Assembly (NCBI RefSeq): GCF_018881835.1
Contig: NZ_JACVPO010000001.1
Coordinates: 1-64,000, forward strand
Origin: Polynucleobacter hallstattensis
GTDB lineage: Bacteria > Pseudomonadota > Gammaproteobacteria > Burkholderiales > Burkholderiaceae
Reading direction: 5' to 3'
DNA length: 64,000 bases
The notes beneath the pieces were generated by a model. The model saw only the letters and a list, made by a program, of their open reading frames with translations, did not search any database and was not told the origin of the DNA. Both the position numbers and the translations under genes were made by a program. Below are positions 1 to 7,429 of this stretch, piece after piece (the first letter of the stretch is position 1; each line of letters opens with the position of its first letter).

Positions 1-21
1 ATAAAACTCAAGGAGCCTTAA

Positions 22-123
22 ATGAACAAGTTCAAACAGTTTCTTAATAATTTGGCCTTAGCTTTGATTGATGCTCGCAAAGCATATACCAAGCGTCATT
101 TGAACCATTTATTGGGCTCATAA
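22..123 (+). CDS. 33-residue small protein ending in HLLGS
   Basis: Short ORF starting ATG with a good AGGAG ribosome site about 7 bases upstream. The product is basic and amphipathic, with an Asn/Leu/Ala-rich front half and an Arg/Lys/His-rich back half ending HLNHLLGS. I know no function. Another tiny gene in this window (35431-35523, minus) encodes a 30-residue protein of the same style ending QHRLGS, which suggests a lineage-specific small-protein family. The arrangement vaguely recalls DUF1127/YjiS small proteins, but no defining motif is seen. It lies 18 bp ahead of the next small gene and may share its transcript. Confidence 0.6.
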   Translation: MNKFKQFLNNLALALIDARKAYTKRHLNHLLGS

Positions 124-141
124 CCATTTAGGTGACCATCA

Positions 142-327
142 ATGCGCTTGAGTGTATTTCGTTATAGAGTCTGGGATAAGCAAGATAGAAACCAGCCTCA
201 AATTGCACCCTTCTATGCCGTCCGAGAATATATTGAACAGCTAGAGGGGGTAACCATTATTGAGGAAGATTTCTTAGAAGTGGATGAGTCCGATCTTGAT
301 ATTCACGGAAGAATAGCCGCTAACTAA
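142..327 (+). CDS. 61-residue hypothetical protein
   Basis: Starts ATG with AGGTGA about six bases upstream, a plausible ribosome site. The N-terminus is basic and aromatic (FRYRVWDK), and the C-terminal third is strongly acidic (EEDFLEVDESDLD). There is no signal peptide or membrane segment, so it is probably cytosolic. It sits between two other small genes on the same strand and may belong to the same transcript. I do not recognise the family. The chief doubt is that short ORFs are easily over-called, but the ribosome site and plausible composition favour a real gene. Confidence 0.6.
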   Translation: MRLSVFRYRVWDKQDRNQPQIAPFYAVREYIEQLEGVTIIEEDFLEVDESDLDIHGRIAAN

Positions 328-354
328 TAGGAATGCTCTTAAAGGAAAAGTACT

Positions 355-678
355 ATGTTTATGTTTCGCAGTCTTATAACCTTGTGTTTTATCTTAATAT
401 TGTCCAACCAGTCATTTGCCCAAGCAATCTCTAAAGATTATCAAAAGAATTGCGCTCGCGAGCAAGTAGCTGAACATCAAGGCATTAAAGGCAAAGCGCT
501 GACTGAGGAAGACTTTACCGCTTATTGCAATTGCCAAGCCGACTTCATTTCTAAAAATGCTTCAAATCGGCAAGTTAATGAATTAGTCATGAATCCAAAA
601 GCAAAGCCTGAATGGCTGAAGGTTATAGAGTTAAAAGCACTGAAAGCTTGTATTACAGATCCCAAAATGAGTACATAG
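355..678 (+). CDS. Secreted or periplasmic Cys-containing hypothetical protein
   Basis: A 107-residue protein with a clear Sec signal peptide over the first ~22 residues (hydrophobic run, then a SFAQA cleavage region). The mature part has four cysteines: one near its start (NCARE), a central YCNC pair, and one near the end (KACITD). This spacing is compatible with two disulfides in the periplasm. An AGGA ribosome site precedes the start. ATG at codon 3 is an alternative start that would not change the signal peptide much. The family is not recognised. It is followed by a small membrane protein and a methyltransferase that overlaps it. Confidence 0.65.
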   Translation: MFMFRSLITLCFILILSNQSFAQAISKDYQKNCAREQVAEHQGIKGKALTEEDFTAYCNCQADFISKNASNRQVNELVMNPKAKPEWLKVIELKALKACITDPKMST

Positions 679-688
679 GACTTGGGAA

Positions 689-853
689 ATGATGGATAAC
701 TTCGGTCCTGTTATCTTGCTTGAAGTAGTGCTGGTGTTTGGAGGGATTTTGCTATTTGCCTGGTGGCAATTGCGTGATCTTAAAAAGGAGCGAGAAAAAG
801 ACCAGAAGAAGAAAGCACAAAATACGGAGCTGGATCGCCAAGAATGTAAATGA
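689..853 (+). CDS. 54-residue single-pass membrane protein
   Basis: Reading from the ATG at 689 (a second ATG follows directly) gives one hydrophobic segment at about residues 8-26, then a highly charged Lys/Glu/Arg tail (RDLKKEREKDQKKK). It would be a small bitopic inner-membrane protein with its charged tail probably in the cytoplasm. The stop overlaps the start of the methyltransferase by 4 bp (ATGA), implying translational coupling. The layout resembles small membrane-anchored accessory proteins, but I cannot assign a family. The coupling is the best support that it is expressed. Confidence 0.6.
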   Translation: MMDNFGPVILLEVVLVFGGILLFAWWQLRDLKKEREKDQKKKAQNTELDRQECK

Positions 854-1569
854 TGATTATTAGGATTGTTAGCTTATTTACATTATTGTTTGCTGCCAAT
901 CTCACACTCGCGCAGCAGACTACCCCACCAGGATATGTCTCTATCCCAGCCAGCGCTGATGGCATCGGTAAGCGCTATATGGATCGTGAAATCTCAGGGG
1001 TCATGGGCTGGCAAGGTGCCTCATGGCTTGAGCGGGATAAGCGGGAGCGCGAAGAGCGTACAGATTTATTACTAGAAGCATTGGCATTGCAACCAAGCAT
1101 GGTTGTTGCGGATATTGGCGCCGGTACCGGCTACCTATCCCGTCGCATGGCTCCGCTGGTGATGCCAGGCGGAAAAATTATCGCACTGGATTTACAGCCC
1201 GAAATGGTGAATATTCTACAAACCGGGGTAAAACGCTCGAAGCTTTCGCAGATCGAAGTAAGGCTAGGTACAGTCGACGATATTAAATTACCTAAGAACT
1301 CTATCGATATGGCCATTATGGTCGACGTGTATCACGAACTGGCCTACCCTTATGAAGTAATGAACAGCATCATGCAGGCCCTCAAACCCCGAGGTCGTAT
1401 TGTTTTCGTGGAATACAAAGCAGAAGATGCGCGCGTACCAATCAAACCTCTACATAAAATGAGTGAGGCGCAAATTAAGCGGGAAGCAGGTATTTTCGCT
1501 TTAGATTGGGAGCGAACTGTAAGCACCCTGCCATGGCAACATGTTGTGGTGTTTCGTAAACGAGAATAA
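850..1569 (+). CDS. Class I SAM-dependent methyltransferase with N-terminal signal sequence
   Basis: A 239-residue protein whose Rossmann-type SAM-binding motif I is plain (VVADIGAGTGYLSRRM, about residues 85-100), followed by acidic motif II (IIALDLQPEM) and a post-motif region (IDMAIMVDVYHEL). These mark a class I methyltransferase. The substrate cannot be read from sequence. Oddly, the first ~21 residues look like a cleavable Sec signal (hydrophobic run, then LTLAQQ), although SAM is cytosolic. Either the segment is an anchor, or the protein belongs to an exported group annotated as methyltransferases. The ATG overlaps the previous small membrane-protein gene by 4 bp, so the two are likely co-translated. 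Confidence 0.8.
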   Translation: MMIIRIVSLFTLLFAANLTLAQQTTPPGYVSIPASADGIGKRYMDREISGVMGWQGASWLERDKREREERTDLLLEALALQPSMVVADIGAGTGYLSRRMAPLVMPGGKIIALDLQPEMVNILQTGVKRSKLSQIEVRLGTVDDIKLPKNSIDMAIMVDVYHELAYPYEVMNSIMQALKPRGRIVFVEYKAEDARVPIKPLHKMSEAQIKREAGIFALDWERTVSTLPWQHVVVFRKRE

Positions 1570-1618
1570 ACCTGTTGCATTCATGAGAATTAATTAATAA
1601 GAATTTGCCAAGCCTGAA

Positions 1619-1822
1619 GTGATTACCGTAAAACACAATACAGAGCTTCTTGAATTTGAAACCCTAGACCAAGCAATGGCTTGGGCGAAAGAGCTAGGTG
1701 AGTTTGTGACAATTCAATTCAATGGCACAGAAGTTGTAGGAAAGTTCGGAGCCGATGGCATCTTAGATGGTAAGTTTCCAAATGGTGAACTCTATACATG
1801 GAAAAAACGTAGAAGGCGGTAG
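1619..1822 (+). CDS. 67-residue hypothetical protein with basic C-terminus
   Basis: GTG-initiated ORF; upstream in-frame sequence is open only to the TAA at 1598-1600, with no better start codon and no strong ribosome site. The product has alternating polar and hydrophobic strands, a central FVTIQFNGTEVVGKFGADG stretch suggestive of a small beta-rich fold, and a highly basic tail (TWKKRRRR) that could bind nucleic acid. The family is not recognised. It stands alone between the methyltransferase and a region of rearranged small ORFs. Confidence 0.55.
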   Translation: MITVKHNTELLEFETLDQAMAWAKELGEFVTIQFNGTEVVGKFGADGILDGKFPNGELYTWKKRRRR

Positions 1823-1873
1823 AAATTCATTGATTTAATCGGCACGTACCACCAGGAATTTCTCTATTTGGCA

Positions 1874-2044
1874 CTACTTTTTGACTCTCCGATGCCTTTG
1901 CTCAAACTCCAATGCTTCTTGGAATAAAACCAACTCTTTGACCTTGTCCTCTTTCCGCTGAATCAGGTCTTTTCCTGTGATGATCTGACTTTCCTTCAAA
2001 AGGCTTTCAAGGGTAGGCTTAGCTTTCTTCAGGGAATCTTTCAT
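1874..2044 (-). CDS. 56-residue charged ORF, hypothetical
   Basis: Minus-strand ORF with an ATG start, encoding a Lys/Glu-rich, probably helical protein (KDSLKKAKPTLESLLKES near the start, HRRVKK at the end). It begins inside the 3' end of another minus ORF (2019-2159) with a 26-bp overlap, the arrangement expected for a coupled gene pair. It fills what would otherwise be a gap between 1823 and 2133. No family is recognised. The composition looks coding rather than random, but with no homology evidence this could be a remnant. Confidence 0.4.
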   Translation of the reverse strand: MKDSLKKAKPTLESLLKESQIITGKDLIQRKEDKVKELVLFQEALEFEQRHRRVKK

Positions 2045-2159
2045 AGCTTGTTTCTACTGGTTCAGCATTTAACTTACCAGATTTTTTAAGGGTATTTTGC
2101 TTTTCATCATCTTGAAACTCTTTTCGCCATGCTTTGAAATCCTCCTCCAAACAGATCAT
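2019..2159 (-). pseudogene. Possible 5'-truncated minus ORF at a rearrangement junction
   Basis: This frame reads as a polar, acidic and lysine-rich peptide (FKAWRKEFQDDEKQN in its middle) and ends in TAA at 2019-2021. Its first ATG (2157-2159) lies inside the opposite-strand hydrolase fragment, and no ribosome site is visible there. I infer that the true 5' end was lost where hydrolase sequence was joined near 2140-2160. It overlaps the start of the 1874-2044 ORF. It could also be a fortuitous open frame. Confidence 0.25.
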
Positions 2160-2607
2160 CGCTGCAGGGCACTCCTATGGCGCAAATACAACCCTACTAG
2201 CCTCGGGCGCTCGCGTCAGTCAAGACAATATCCCTGTTGACCTCAGTGATGCTCGCATTACTGCTGCGATTGTCATTTCAGCCCCGCGATTTTTTGGTCA
2301 AAAAGCCGTGAATTCAATCCTACAACCGGTAAGCTTGCCTACCTTGCACATTACATCCACAGAAGACAATATTCAAATTCCAGGTTACTTTAGCGGCTAT
2401 CCAGATCGCTTGGCTATTTTTGAAGCCATTGGTAGTAAACGTAAAGCCTTAGCAGTTTTTGAGGGTGGCTCGCATAGCATGTTTACGGATCGATCCCTAA
2501 CGGGTGGTACCGTTTTAAATCAGCAGATCAAAGAGGCGACACAGGAACTGAGCCTTGATTTTATAGCGCAGGTTTTAAACAACCAAGAATCTGGTATTCC
2601 AACATGA
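2134..2607 (+). pseudogene. C-terminal fragment of an alpha/beta hydrolase
   Basis: The open frame starts with a weak TTG and reads at once into a nucleophile elbow, AAGHSYGA, which in intact alpha/beta hydrolases lies well inside the protein after several strands. Downstream are plausible later-domain features: a PVSLPTLHITSTEDN region for the acid residue and GGSHSMF for the catalytic histidine. The N-terminal part of the fold is therefore missing and the fragment (157 residues) is probably non-functional. The upstream DNA instead carries unrelated minus-strand ORFs, so a deletion or insertion breakpoint near 2140 is likely. The resemblance is to chlorophyllase/PAF-acetylhydrolase-like hydrolases, only loosely. 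Confidence 0.6.
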
Positions 2608-2692
2608 GCCATTCGCCACGAAGCAATCTTATCTAAGGTAATTGCGTAAAAAAACTATATTGCCTATTTGTAGTTTAAAAAATATGAAAATT

Positions 2693-2818
2693 TGGCCTGC
2701 CCAGCACGATTCGAACGTGCGACCTACGCCTTAGAAGAATTCGTGGCTGCTGCAAAGTCTATATATTTCAATGACTTAGACGCATAAATCGGGACTGTGC
2801 AATAAACTGTGTAATGCG
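2693..2818 (-). repeat. Displaced tRNA-Arg 3' half plus att-like flank, copy 1
   Basis: Positions 2693-2737 match the 3' 45 bases of the tRNA-Arg(TCT) gene at 18022-18066 exactly, in the same orientation, from the anticodon loop through the CCA end. No 5' half is present, so this is not a functional tRNA. The adjoining ~80 bp (2738-2818) closely resembles the flank of copy 3 (15369-15449) and contains two spaced TTGCACAGT/TTACACAGT-like motifs on the minus strand. This is the signature of an integrase attachment site left when DNA inserted at a tRNA. The gap from 2608 to 3020 otherwise shows only the small palindrome at 2852. Confidence 0.8.
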
Positions 2819-2851
2819 GTTTAGGGTCTTTGGGCGATCTTAATTATTTAC

Positions 2852-2868
2852 TGTCGGTTAAACCGACA
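2852..2868. repeat. 17-bp palindrome TGTCGGTTAAACCGACA
   Basis: Inverted repeat with arms TGTCGGTT / AACCGACA around a short centre. The same 17-mer with one change (G for T in the centre) occurs at 15256-15272, near the far end of segment B. Both copies lie close to a displaced tRNA-Arg fragment. There is no T-tract, so it is not an obvious terminator. It may be a protein-binding site or a repeat associated with the island ends. Confidence 0.5.
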
Positions 2869-3020
2869 CTAAAGCTACAGGGGCTTTGTTAGATTGCTGT
2901 TGATCACTAAGCAGTCCATCACTCTACGTATTAATGTGCAATAGATATTCCTTACTTTAGTAACGAAAAGAGGAAAATCTCGACAATTGATATTTTTATA
3001 GCTAGTGGCAAATTAGGAAA

Positions 3021-3989
3021 CTACTGCTGCTCAATTTGTGCGGTAGCGGCAATCTTTTGATATCGAGTGATTTCTTCCTTGACATACTTATTAAATTCAT
3101 CAGCCGAAATTACTTTAGGGTCAATGCCCACTTTAGAGTATGCCTCTCGTACTTCGGGGTCCTGCAATGCCTTGGTAATATCGCCATTAATTTTATTCAC
3201 CACAACAGCTGGAGTTCCGTTAGGGGCCCACAATCCAAACCACAAACTCATATCAAAATTAGGAAAGCCTTGCTCAGCAATTGTAGGAATCTCAGGCGCA
3301 GCGGAAGAACGACTTTTACTTGCGATACCAAGCGCAAGCAACTTACCACCTTTAATTTGACCCAAAGCAGTACTTAGTGAAGCCATACAAAATGCGATCC
3401 TTCCTGACATTACTTCTTGTATCGCTTCAGGACCGCCTTTTAAGGGGATATGGTTCATTTTGATTCCAGCAGCCTGAATAAAATATTCGGCAGCAAAGTG
3501 TGTAGAGCTACCCACACCCACTGACGCAAATGGAATCTCACCAGGCTTTGCCCTAGCTGCAGACACAATATCTTTAATAGATTTATATGGGCCATCTGGC
3601 GATGTCACTAACACGTATGGTGTATCGCCCAAATAACTCACATTTATAGGGGGCTTACTGAATTCGTAAGGTAACTTCTTATAAGTTGCAGGGTTGGTTG
3701 CAAAAGTAACGGATTGGAAGAGTAATGTTTGCCCATTTGCCTCAGCATTAACAACTGCTACTGTACCTATTAGGCCACCTGCACCAGGCTTGTTTTCAAC
3801 TACTACTGGTTGCTGCCAGACCTTAGTTAAATATTTGGCAATGATTCTAGCTGCTGTATCGGCTCCCGACCCAGGTGTTAATGGCACTACCAACTTAACC
3901 GGTCCGGAAGGAAAGGTTTGAGCATTCACATGAGTCAAACCCATCACCATGCAGATAATAAAAGTAATTAACTTATTCACCGTTGTCAC
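3021..3989 (-). CDS. Bug/TctC-family periplasmic solute-binding receptor
   Basis: A 322-residue protein with a Sec signal peptide (about residues 1-23, ending VNAQ) and the standard Bug opening: FPSGPVKLVVPLTPGSG, then ADTAARI, then VVVENKPGAGG. Bug receptors bind small carboxylates in the periplasm, classically for tripartite tricarboxylate (TctABC) transport, but many are encoded without membrane partners. None is encoded here. The gene is the last of a minus-strand run and overlaps the FAH-family gene by 4 bp. The ligand cannot be read from sequence; the neighbouring FAH and GlcG-like genes suggest an organic acid. Confidence 0.9.
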   Translation of the reverse strand: MTTVNKLITFIICMVMGLTHVNAQTFPSGPVKLVVPLTPGSGADTAARIIAKYLTKVWQQPVVVENKPGAGGLIGTVAVVNAEANGQTLLFQSVTFATNPATYKKLPYEFSKPPINVSYLGDTPYVLVTSPDGPYKSIKDIVSAARAKPGEIPFASVGVGSSTHFAAEYFIQAAGIKMNHIPLKGGPEAIQEVMSGRIAFCMASLSTALGQIKGGKLLALGIASKSRSSAAPEIPTIAEQGFPNFDMSLWFGLWAPNGTPAVVVNKINGDITKALQDPEVREAYSKVGIDPKVISADEFNKYVKEEITRYQKIAATAQIEQQ

Positions 3990-4858
3990 TCCTGATCTTG
4001 TATTGAATTTCTTAAGATACCGATATTCTCGATTTCAATTTCACAGATATCACCAGGCTTCATAAATACTGGTGGCGTTCTTGCATAACCTACTCCCGCA
4101 GGCGTTCCAGTAATAACTACGTCACCAGGTTCTAATGTCATACATTCTGTGATTAGGACAACAGTCTCTGCTACATCCCACAAAAAATCTTTAGTGTTCG
4201 CATTTTGCATTACCACTCCATTCAAGCGAGATTGAATTTGAAGGCCGTGCGCACCTCTAGGCAACTCATCTGGAGTAACTAACCATGGGCCAAATCCACC
4301 AGTCTGATCAAAGTTTTTTCCAATAGTCCATTGGGTAGTTTTACGCTGATAATCCCGCAAACTTCCATCATTAAAAATGCTGTAGCCTGCTATACAGTCA
4401 AGCGCATTTTCTCTATTCAAATTACGCGCTCTCTTGCCCACAATAAATGCTAGCTCCGCCTCATAATCTAATTTATCAGAAACCATGGGTCTGATAAGGG
4501 GAGCTTGATGCGCGGCAAGTGAACTAGGACCGCGTAGGAAAAAGCTCGGGTATTCCGGACGAGCGTTGCCGCCCTCTTTTGCATGATCAGCATAGTTCAG
4601 CCCCATGCAAACGATCTTCCCAGGTCGATGAATCAAAATATCAAACTGGATATTAGCGAGATTCCCAATGACCGCATTAGGATTTGAAAGCGCCCTCTCG
4701 GCCATCACTAATTCAGGATCCATTGCAATTAAACTACCTAAGTCTGCTGGGATACTGACATCTGTTGCACATAAGTCAACAAATTCATTTGAGTCTTTTT
4801 TGCAGAGGACCCCGATACCTTTTTTATTGCTTTGGTCGTGATAGCTAAATAGTCTCAT
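3986..4858 (-). CDS. Fumarylacetoacetate hydrolase (FAH) family protein
   Basis: A 290-residue protein with FAH-family hallmarks: GLNYADHAKE followed by the metal-site region DYEAELAFIVG, then YSIFNDGSLRDYQ and GTPAGVGYARTPP. Family members hydrolyse or decarboxylate acylpyruvates and related oxo-acids in the ends of aromatic and sugar-acid catabolism, using a divalent metal held by Glu/Glu/Asp. The family is sequence-diverse in substrate, so the reaction is left open. It overlaps the downstream Bug receptor by 4 bp and lies 14 bp after another Bug gene, so it is part of one operon with both. Confidence 0.85.
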   Translation of the reverse strand: MRLFSYHDQSNKKGIGVLCKKDSNEFVDLCATDVSIPADLGSLIAMDPELVMAERALSNPNAVIGNLANIQFDILIHRPGKIVCMGLNYADHAKEGGNARPEYPSFFLRGPSSLAAHQAPLIRPMVSDKLDYEAELAFIVGKRARNLNRENALDCIAGYSIFNDGSLRDYQRKTTQWTIGKNFDQTGGFGPWLVTPDELPRGAHGLQIQSRLNGVVMQNANTKDFLWDVAETVVLITECMTLEPGDVVITGTPAGVGYARTPPVFMKPGDICEIEIENIGILRNSIQDQE

Positions 4859-4872
4859 AACATCTTTCTAAA

Positions 4873-5859
4873 TTACTCTTTCTTAAGCCCTGCAGATTGA
4901 ACAACCGGCCTTAAGCTAACAAGCTCTTTAGCAATAAATGAGGTTGCTGCTACGCCAGTGATATTGCTAATTGGTTGAATCGATATTGAATTTAATTTAT
5001 CCAGTAATTCAGGATTTTTTAAGGCCTTAGTTGTCGCCAAAATTAAAGTATTTGTAATGTCCGGTGATAAGCCCTGGGGAGCCGAGACAATATTCCACAA
5101 AGCAGCTTGGAAATCTTTTAAACCAGTGACTTCGTTAACAGTTGGCACATCAGGAATCAAAGGAGATCTTTTAGAGGTAGCTATCGCAACAATCTTCAAC
5201 TTTCCGGCTCGATGCTGGTTGATTAATGACCCCAATGTATCAACCGTCATATTTACTTGGTTACCCATCAAGGCGGGAATAGATTGGGCGCTACCTCTAA
5301 ATGGAATGTGCTGAATATCTAAACCCCCTAATTCATATTTCAATCTTTCACCAACAATATGCAAATAAGTTCCTTCTCCCGCTGATCCATATTGCAACTT
5401 TCCTGGATTGATGCGCGCATATTCAACTAGTTCTTTAAAACCCCCTTTAGTCGCCGGGCTAACTGCAAATACAATAGGCGCATCACCCACTACTGCAATT
5501 TGTGTGAAGTCCTTAATGGAGTCATACTGAGGCTTAGTATTAATGAGGTTATATAGAACATGAGTAGATGCTGTACCAAATAACAAGGTGTATCCATCTG
5601 GTGCACTATTTTTTACCTCTAAACTCCCAATGGCACCACTTGCCCCACTTTTGTTATCAACAACTATAGGCTTTCCTAATTGAGTTGATAAAGCCTGCGC
5701 ATACTGCCGAGCAAATTGATCCGTTGGGCCACCCGCAGGGAAAGGAACAACCAATCGAATTGGCTTAACGGGGTATTTATTTGACTGTTGAGCATGGGCT
5801 GAAATAAATCCAGCACACAAAGTCAAAATAAATAAGGTGAATTTAAATAGCTTCATCAT
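4873..5859 (-). CDS. Second Bug/TctC-family periplasmic receptor of segment A
   Basis: A 328-residue protein with a signal peptide (residues 1-23, ending AHAQ) and the Bug signature YPVKPIRLVVPFPAGGPTD, followed by VVDNKSGASGAIG and DGYTLLFGT. It should fold as a two-lobe periplasmic binding protein for a carboxylate. It is clearly paralogous to, but quite different from, the receptor at 3021-3989, so the two probably see different ligands or different stages. No TctA or TctB membrane gene is in the window. It is 6 bp downstream of the GlcG/HbpS-like gene. Confidence 0.9.
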   Translation of the reverse strand: MMKLFKFTLFILTLCAGFISAHAQQSNKYPVKPIRLVVPFPAGGPTDQFARQYAQALSTQLGKPIVVDNKSGASGAIGSLEVKNSAPDGYTLLFGTASTHVLYNLINTKPQYDSIKDFTQIAVVGDAPIVFAVSPATKGGFKELVEYARINPGKLQYGSAGEGTYLHIVGERLKYELGGLDIQHIPFRGSAQSIPALMGNQVNMTVDTLGSLINQHRAGKLKIVAIATSKRSPLIPDVPTVNEVTGLKDFQAALWNIVSAPQGLSPDITNTLILATTKALKNPELLDKLNSISIQPISNITGVAATSFIAKELVSLRPVVQSAGLKKE

Positions 5860-5865
5860 TGAACC

Positions 5866-6354
5866 TCACAGTTGATTTTCATTCCAGTTATCGGCAGCTG
5901 CCGGTGGCTCAGGCACAAAGCCTGCTAATTTAATTGCCTCGATAGCACAAAATTCATCTTTATCTGAGGCATCCCCACTTATACCGACCGCGCCAATTGC
6001 AATACCTTGCTTATTCACGATTAATACACCCCCAGGTGTTGGAATAAATCTTCCATCTGATGCCGCTGAGAGTGCCGCCTGAAACGTTGGTCGATTTGCC
6101 AATCTATCTCGGATTTGCCGAGTAGCCATACCCATACCTAACGAAGCCCAAGCCTTGCCAATGGCAATGTCATGTCTCAATATGCCGCAGCCATCTTCTC
6201 GTTTAAAGACAACTACATTCCCACCGGAATCAAGAACGACAATTGCTAAAGGCAGCAACCCATTGGCTACCCTCAGCTCTAAGGCATGAGTAATTATTTG
6301 ATCCGCATCTTTCAAAGCTAAGCTTGAATAGACTGGTATAAGCTTTTCAGCCAT
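5866..6354 (-). CDS. GlcG/HbpS-like (DUF336) protein
   Basis: A 162-residue protein matching the heme-degrading/GlcG-HbpS fold: an N-terminal helix (LALKDADQIITHALELRVAN), then LAIVVLDSGGNVVVFKREDG, and a glycine-rich C-terminal half (PGGVLIVNKQG, then AIGAVGISGDASDKDEFCA). Members often sit beside organic-acid catabolic genes and have been linked to glycolate use or heme binding, but the biochemical role is unsettled. It is the first gene of the minus-strand operon, with the divergent GntR gene and two repeated operator-like sequences directly upstream. Confidence 0.8.
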   Translation of the reverse strand: MAEKLIPVYSSLALKDADQIITHALELRVANGLLPLAIVVLDSGGNVVVFKREDGCGILRHDIAIGKAWASLGMGMATRQIRDRLANRPTFQAALSAASDGRFIPTPGGVLIVNKQGIAIGAVGISGDASDKDEFCAIEAIKLAGFVPEPPAAADNWNENQL

Positions 6355-6371
6355 GATTACTGCCCTCTATT

Positions 6372-6415
6372 AATATCGATATTTTTATATTATCATAATA
6401 ATATCGATATTTTTA
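6372..6415. promoter_or_regulatory. Paired operator-like repeats between glcG-like and gntR genes
   Basis: The 75-bp divergent intergenic region holds two exact copies of AATATCGATATTTTTA (6372-6387 and 6400-6415), 28 bp apart. Each contains the palindrome AATATCGATATT. A tandem pair of palindromes between a regulator and its divergent operon is what one expects of a GntR/FCD autoregulator binding site. The region is otherwise very AT-rich and would also house the divergent promoters. Confidence 0.7.
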
Positions 6416-6429
6416 AGGTTTCGAACTTC

Positions 6430-7143
6430 GTGATAACCCCAATAAAAAAAGCCTCCTATATCAATGCTGTACAGGGAATAACCCTTGCCAGCGCGGTCTA
6501 TGACCGACTGAAGGCTGATATCTTGCAAGGACGCTTCACTGCCGATCAAAAGCTCAAAATTGAAGAGTTATCAAGCTTTTACGCAACTGGAGCAAGTCCG
6601 CTTCGTGAGGCATTAAATAGACTATCAGCAGAAGGTCTAGTTTCAAGAAGTGATCAACGAGGTTTTAATGTTGCGCCCCTACGATGGGAAGAGCTCGAAA
6701 CACTAACAGAAACAAGGTGCTTTATCGAAGGGAAGGCACTAGAGGAGTCAATTGCTCATCGCACCGAAGAATGGGAACACAAATTGGTTCTATTAATTCA
6801 TAAGCTCTCAAAGAAACCAAGATCATCTGAAGCAGACCAACATAGTGCTAATCCAGAATGGGAGTTACTTCACAAGGAGTTTCATAAAACATTACTAGAA
6901 AACGCGCCGTCTAGATGGATTAAAGAATTTAGCGAAACGCTTGGAACAGAAAGTTACCGATATAGGCAAGTTGCTGCCAGCAAAAACTTTGGTGAACGCG
7001 ACCACCATGCAGAACATGTAGGAATATTTGAGGCAGCCATTAGTGGTGATGTTAATTTGGCGAAGCAACTATTGTTTGAACACTACAGAAAAACTTCAGC
7101 CTTAACTGGCCGTGGTGCAAGAAGCCTCAAACTCATAAAATAA
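6430..7143 (+). CDS. GntR-family transcriptional regulator (FCD type)
   Basis: A 237-residue protein with an N-terminal winged helix at about residues 20-85 (ASAVYDRLKADILQGRF, then SPLREALNRLSAEGLV and RGFNVAPL) and an all-helical C-terminal effector domain of FCD type. It keeps the metal/ligand histidines in HKEFHKTLL and the late DHHAEHVGIFEAA. FCD regulators sense small carboxylates. A GTG start is used; upstream sequence has no better in-frame start. It is divergent from the Bug/FAH/GlcG-like operon and is the obvious candidate to control it through the repeats at 6372-6415. Confidence 0.88.
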   Translation: MITPIKKASYINAVQGITLASAVYDRLKADILQGRFTADQKLKIEELSSFYATGASPLREALNRLSAEGLVSRSDQRGFNVAPLRWEELETLTETRCFIEGKALEESIAHRTEEWEHKLVLLIHKLSKKPRSSEADQHSANPEWELLHKEFHKTLLENAPSRWIKEFSETLGTESYRYRQVAASKNFGERDHHAEHVGIFEAAISGDVNLAKQLLFEHYRKTSALTGRGARSLKLIK

Positions 7144-7227
7144 AAGTTGCTTCTTTATACGCAACAATCCACAAGTAGTTCCTTGCTCCGATTACAAACA
7201 TACATATGCATTGGGGTGAACGGCAAC

Positions 7228-7275
7228 TGTAAACCATGTGGTCGGTACCGGATGTAAACCATGTGTCCGGTACGG
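7228..7275. repeat. Two tandem 23-bp repeats TGTAAACCATGTG...GGTAC
   Basis: Two imperfect copies start at 7228 and 7253 (25-bp period), each reading TGTAAACCATGTG followed by a GTCGGTACCG or TCCGGTACGG end. Sequences of the TGTAAACCATGT type resemble ends of some insertion sequences, which I recall only loosely. There is no transposase nearby. It lies just left of displaced tRNA copy 2, so it may mark an old insertion or deletion. The rest of 7144-7288 shows nothing coding. Confidence 0.4.
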
Positions 7276-7288
7276 ACCTAAGTTTGTT

Positions 7289-7364
7289 TGGCCTGCCCAG
7301 CACGATTCGAACGTACGACCTACGCTTTAGAAGAAATCGTGGCTGCGTAATGAATTGTGCAATG
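7289..7364 (-). repeat. Displaced tRNA-Arg 3' half, copy 2
   Basis: Positions 7289-7333 match the 3' 45 bases of tRNA-Arg(TCT) with two substitutions, in the same orientation as the intact gene. The following flank keeps the AA-TCGTGGCTG start shared with copies 1 and 3. It then jumps directly to a TTGTGCAATG end, so about 50 bp of the flank seen in the other copies is absent. It separates segment A from segment B. Confidence 0.8.
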
Positions 7365-7429
7365 CCTAATATTTTTTCACCTCATTGCATCAAAGTGCTT
7401 TTTAAATAATGCAAATATGGCTTACGTTG

